A stretch of DNA of 38,449 nucleotides from positions 1 through 38,449 of the forward strand of contig URHY01000013.1 in the NCBI GenBank assembly GCA_900547815.1, written 5' to 3'. Position numbers and translations under genes: made by a program. Source of the stretch: an uncultured Solobacterium sp. Its GTDB lineage: Bacteria; Bacillota_I; Bacilli_A; Erysipelotrichales; Erysipelotrichaceae. The notes under the pieces are model-generated. The model was not told the DNA's origin and ran no database searches. It saw only the letters and a program-made list of their open reading frames with translations. Shown here in pieces: positions 36,189-38,449 of this stretch (its first letter is position 1; each line of letters begins with the position of its first letter).

Positions 36189-36897
36189 GCCAACCCACCT
36201 GCTTCCATCTAACCAACAATTGCCAAATAAAATACAAGCGATTTGAAATCATTTTCTTTAACGGATGATGATGTAAAGAAGAAGTATTTTCTCCATGTCT
36301 ACGATATTTCAAATATGGTTCATAAATAAATACAGTATGTCCCATGCATTCTGCAACCAGACCAATCCACCAGTCATGCATCTCTATATGATCTGGAAAT
36401 GGATAACTTTTTTCAAATACACTTTTACGAAATGCCATACAACATCCAATAAATGCATTCTTATATAAATTATGTAAAAGGCCTGGCTTTCCGTTTTTTA
36501 GTTCAAAAAAAGAATCCTTTACTCTATTCATATTTCCATCCACGATTTGAGCATCATGAACTACACACAAAGTCTTTGAATCTTCAAATTCTTTTAATAC
36601 TCTCTTCACTTTGCCATCCATCCAAATATCATCTTGATCACTCAAAAAAAGGATATCTCCCTTGGCGTGTTTAAGAGCATTCTCAAAATTTTTTTGAACC
36701 CCACGTTTTGGACCATCCACCAAATAAACATTTTTATATTGTTTTTGAAATTCTTCAATAATATATCTTGTAGAATCTTGGGAACCATCATCTGAAATGA
36801 TTACTTCATCACTACTTTGAATCTGCTTTAAAATAGAGTCCAACTGATCTTTAATATATTTCTCGCCATTATATGTGGCCATACATACTGAAATCAT
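36181..36897 (-). CDS. GT2-family glycosyltransferase
   Basis: A 238-residue GT-A enzyme. Motifs: MISVCMATYNGEKYIKDQLD, VIISDDGSQDSTR, GPKRGVQKNFENALKHAKGD, FLSDQDDIW (DxD region), GCCMAFRK and HDWWIGLVA. This is the RgpF/WbbL-associated GT2 branch common in rhamnose loci. I chose MISVCMATYN because AAAGGAG lies 6 nt upstream; the longer frame adds ten residues with no ribosome site. It is the first gene of a two-gene unit. Confidence 0.88.
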   Translation of the reverse strand: MISVCMATYNGEKYIKDQLDSILKQIQSSDEVIISDDGSQDSTRYIIEEFQKQYKNVYLVDGPKRGVQKNFENALKHAKGDILFLSDQDDIWMDGKVKRVLKEFEDSKTLCVVHDAQIVDGNMNRVKDSFFELKNGKPGLLHNLYKNAFIGCCMAFRKSVFEKSYPFPDHIEMHDWWIGLVAECMGHTVFIYEPYLKYRRHGENTSSLHHHPLKKMISNRLYFIWQLLVRWKQVGWHA

Positions 36898-36944
36898 GCT
36901 TGACTCCTTTTCTATATCGTAACGCAAATATGCCCTACCAAAAA

Positions 36945-36973
36945 ATTATAACACATGAAATATAATGACACAA
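36945..36973 (-). promoter_or_regulatory. Promoter of the two-gene GT2 unit
   Basis: TTGTGT (-35), a 17-nt spacer and a perfect TATAAT with TG extension, minus strand. The start codon lies about 48 nt downstream. Confidence 0.8.
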
Positions 36974-36985
36974 AAAGCCAAGCAC

Positions 36986-37019
36986 AAAAAAAGTGAATAA
37001 AAGTCATTTTATTCACTTT
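36986..37019 (-). terminator. Intrinsic terminator after the DUF2871 pseudogene
   Basis: AAAGTGAATAAAA and TTTTATTCACTTT form a perfect 13-bp stem around a 4-nt loop, followed by further T. It lies about 40 nt after the end of the decayed gene. Confidence 0.88.
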
Positions 37020-37060
37020 ACATAAAGCATAATTTACAAATTATGTGATAATGTCAAAAA

Positions 37061-37471
37061 TCAATACGCCATATTTTTAATTGCATTTTTAATAGAAATC
37101 AAAATCATTATTAACGAAATCCCTAAAATTAAGTGTCCAATTCCTGCAATTCCAGAAAGAACTGCACTTGAAACATCTAAACTAAGAACTTATACTACAC
37201 CACAGACAACAAACATAACTACAGTTAAATTCAATACAATATGATAAAGCAACAAATATTAATTTACTTTAGTAGCTACAAAATTAAAATTCTTTTCGAC
37301 AAGAACCAACAACAAGAAAAACACCATTCCCAACATCAAATAATGTGTATGAAAAACCGTCAATGTTGTAAAATCAGTAAAACCATTCAATTTTGTAAAT
37401 TCACGATAAAACACACCACCAATTAAATCAAGTACTCCATATACAATGGATGCATCCATTAAACACTTCAT
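37061..37471 (-). pseudogene. DUF2871 membrane protein gene with two in-frame stop codons
   Basis: One continuous frame of 137 codons (the usual size of DUF2871 proteins) is broken by TAA at 37261-37259 and 37192-37190. The first 70 residues are typical of the family: YGVLDLIGGVFYREFTKLNG, then FHTHYLMLGMVFFLLLVLVE. The frame then continues with YLLLYHIVLNLTVVMFVVCG-VV, stop, VLSLDVSSAVLSGIAGIGHL and ILGISLIMILISIKN, the remaining membrane segments. The second stop falls where I recall a Gln in relatives (VxQVL), so a CAA-to-TAA change is likely; the Cys in VVCG may be a former Arg. Function of the family is unknown. A site AGGGTGGTG precedes the ATG and a strong terminator follows. Probably inactive. 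Confidence 0.8.
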
Positions 37472-37533
37472 ATTATCACCACCCTTGCCTATTGTGTACC
37501 TTTCTTAGACATCCATAAACGGATATGCCCAAA

Positions 37534-37557
37534 TGAAAAGGAGGTAACTATACCTCC
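37534..37557 (-). terminator. Probable terminator after the amidase gene
   Basis: GGAGGT and ACCTCC pair around a 6-nt loop, followed by TTTTCATTT on the minus strand, 9 nt after the amidase stop. Confidence 0.6.
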
Positions 37558-37566
37558 AGTCAACAC

Positions 37567-38313
37567 TTATTTATTTTCATCATCTTCTGATTTTTCATTC
37601 ATTTTTGTAATATGTTTGTTGAGAGCTTTCGCGACAGCCTTCGAAATCTTCTTTTGAATTTTTTTATTCTCAATCTTCTTGATTTCTTTTGGATTTGTAC
37701 CAAAACCAACCTCAAATAAAATAGATGGTATTTTTTGTGAATCCACCACATGCAAAGGAGATGATTCTGTCGTTAATGTACCACGATCATACGGCCATTC
37801 TAAACTAGATAAATTTTTTGACATATAATCCGTAATCTTCTTTCCTTCTTTATCATCTTCACGAATATAAGAAACATAACCAGAACAACTAGGATCTTGA
37901 TTTGAATTAATATGGTAAGAGAAGTAATAATCAGCTTTCTTTTCTTTAGCCATCTTAACTCTTGCTCTTAAATCCTTTGCCTCATCTTCTGGCCACGAAA
38001 CCTTATCACTAGTACGTGTATAAACAACTTTAATATCTGGATTCAGTTCTTCAAGTTGTTTACCTGTTTCTAAAGCATAAGCTAACGTTAAATCTTTTTC
38101 AGCAGTACCATCCACCGCAATCGTTCCACCATCGTATCCACCATGCCCAGCATCAATCATTACAGTCGCAATATATTCATGCGGCTCATTTGTTTCTGTC
38201 TTTGTAAACTTAGAAATTATCATCATAATAATAATGCCGACAACCAAACAAACACCCACAACAACAATAATTAAATTTCCTATTTTTACTTTCCTTTTTT
38301 TCGTATTTTTCAT
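37567..38313 (-). CDS. N-acetylmuramoyl-L-alanine amidase (Amidase_3, CwlD-like), membrane-anchored
   Basis: A 248-residue zinc amidase that cuts the lactyl-amide bond between MurNAc and the stem peptide. The N-terminus KNTKKRKVK is followed by a membrane anchor (~12-35). The catalytic domain shows VMIDAGHGGYDGG (first His), GTAEKDLTLAYAL (Glu), YYFSYHINSN (second His) and PSILFEVGFGTN (catalytic Glu), so all zinc ligands are present. I chose the ATG at 38313. The frame runs on to 38436, but the extra 41 residues are not signal-like and a near-consensus promoter overlaps them. There is no ribosome binding site; the predicted transcript starts at the ATG, so it may be leaderless. Confidence 0.85.
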   Translation of the reverse strand: MKNTKKRKVKIGNLIIVVVGVCLVVGIIIMMIISKFTKTETNEPHEYIATVMIDAGHGGYDGGTIAVDGTAEKDLTLAYALETGKQLEELNPDIKVVYTRTSDKVSWPEDEAKDLRARVKMAKEKKADYYFSYHINSNQDPSCSGYVSYIREDDKEGKKITDYMSKNLSSLEWPYDRGTLTTESSPLHVVDSQKIPSILFEVGFGTNPKEIKKIENKKIQKKISKAVAKALNKHITKMNEKSEDDENK

Positions 38314-38320
38314 AATACGT

Positions 38321-38349
38321 ATTATAACATTCATTAAAATATTATTCAA
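38321..38349 (-). promoter_or_regulatory. Promoter of the amidase gene, only 7 nt from the start codon
   Basis: TTGAAT (-35), a 17-nt spacer and a perfect TATAAT with TG extension. Seven bases separate the -10 box from the ATG, so transcription would begin at or next to the start codon. Nothing else was recognised from 38350 to 38449. Confidence 0.75.
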
Positions 38350-38449
38350 AAAATTTATAGTTAAAATAACTCTATTTAAACTTATTTCAGAAAAAGACAC
38401 ATTTAATAAATTAGGATATAAAGCTAAAATCAACACTCATACAACGTCT

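Noticed and set aside
38314..38436. 41-residue N-terminal extension of the amidase
   Set aside because: It overlaps a near-consensus promoter, has no signal-like features and no ribosome site. The Lys/Arg-rich start before the membrane anchor fits better.

Overview
The window comes from a low-GC Gram-positive bacterium (Bacillota). Every convincing gene lies on the minus strand. Start sites have purine-rich AGGAGG-type ribosome binding sites, secreted proteins have Gram-positive signal peptides, intrinsic terminators end in U-tracts, and surface proteins are held by aromatic cell-wall-binding repeats. The style resembles an Erysipelotrichia-like Firmicute, but the genus cannot be fixed from the sequence alone.

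In transcription order (right to left): an amidase gene with its own strong promoter (38313-37567) and a decayed DUF2871 membrane-protein gene (37471-37061). Then come two GT2 glycosyltransferases behind a clear promoter (36897-35361). A second clear promoter and a ~120-nt structured leader precede a GT-B-like protein, an LCP ligase, an MBL-fold lipoprotein and the ABC polysaccharide exporter Wzm/Wzt (35197-29542). Next are six polysaccharide genes: GT2, WsaF-like GT, epimerase, kinase-like protein, MerR-methyltransferase fusion and two-domain GT (29495-21295). The dTDP-L-rhamnose genes rfbA, rfbC, rfbB, rfbD and a DUF2142 membrane protein follow (21225-15753). After a hairpin terminator comes GT2-DUF2304-flippase-LicD-GT4 (15682-11336), running directly into two secreted repeat proteins, a C39 peptidase and a GH25 lysozyme. 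The left end holds a secreted glucosaminidase and a 1439-residue InlB-repeat/Big2 adhesin-like protein.

Together this reads as an assembly line for a rhamnose-rich cell-wall polysaccharide. RfbABCD makes dTDP-rhamnose, the cytoplasmic glycosyltransferases build the chain, Wzm/Wzt exports it and the LCP enzyme probably attaches it to peptidoglycan. GT2 + DUF2304 + flippase + a large membrane protein look like the side-chain module of streptococcal rhamnose polysaccharides (GacI/GacJ/GacK/GacL type). A LicD protein probably adds a phospho-substituent. Three cell-wall hydrolases and one adhesin carry wall-binding repeats that may recognise the finished surface polymer.

The most interesting points are: the co-transcription of LicD with repeat-bearing hydrolases; the MerR-methyltransferase fusion and a MerR-like dyad at the head of its own gene group; a terminator hairpin 17 nt before a glycosyltransferase start codon; a DUF2871 gene with two in-frame TAA codons; a probably leaderless amidase mRNA; and a 177-bp perfect repeat shared by two hydrolase genes.
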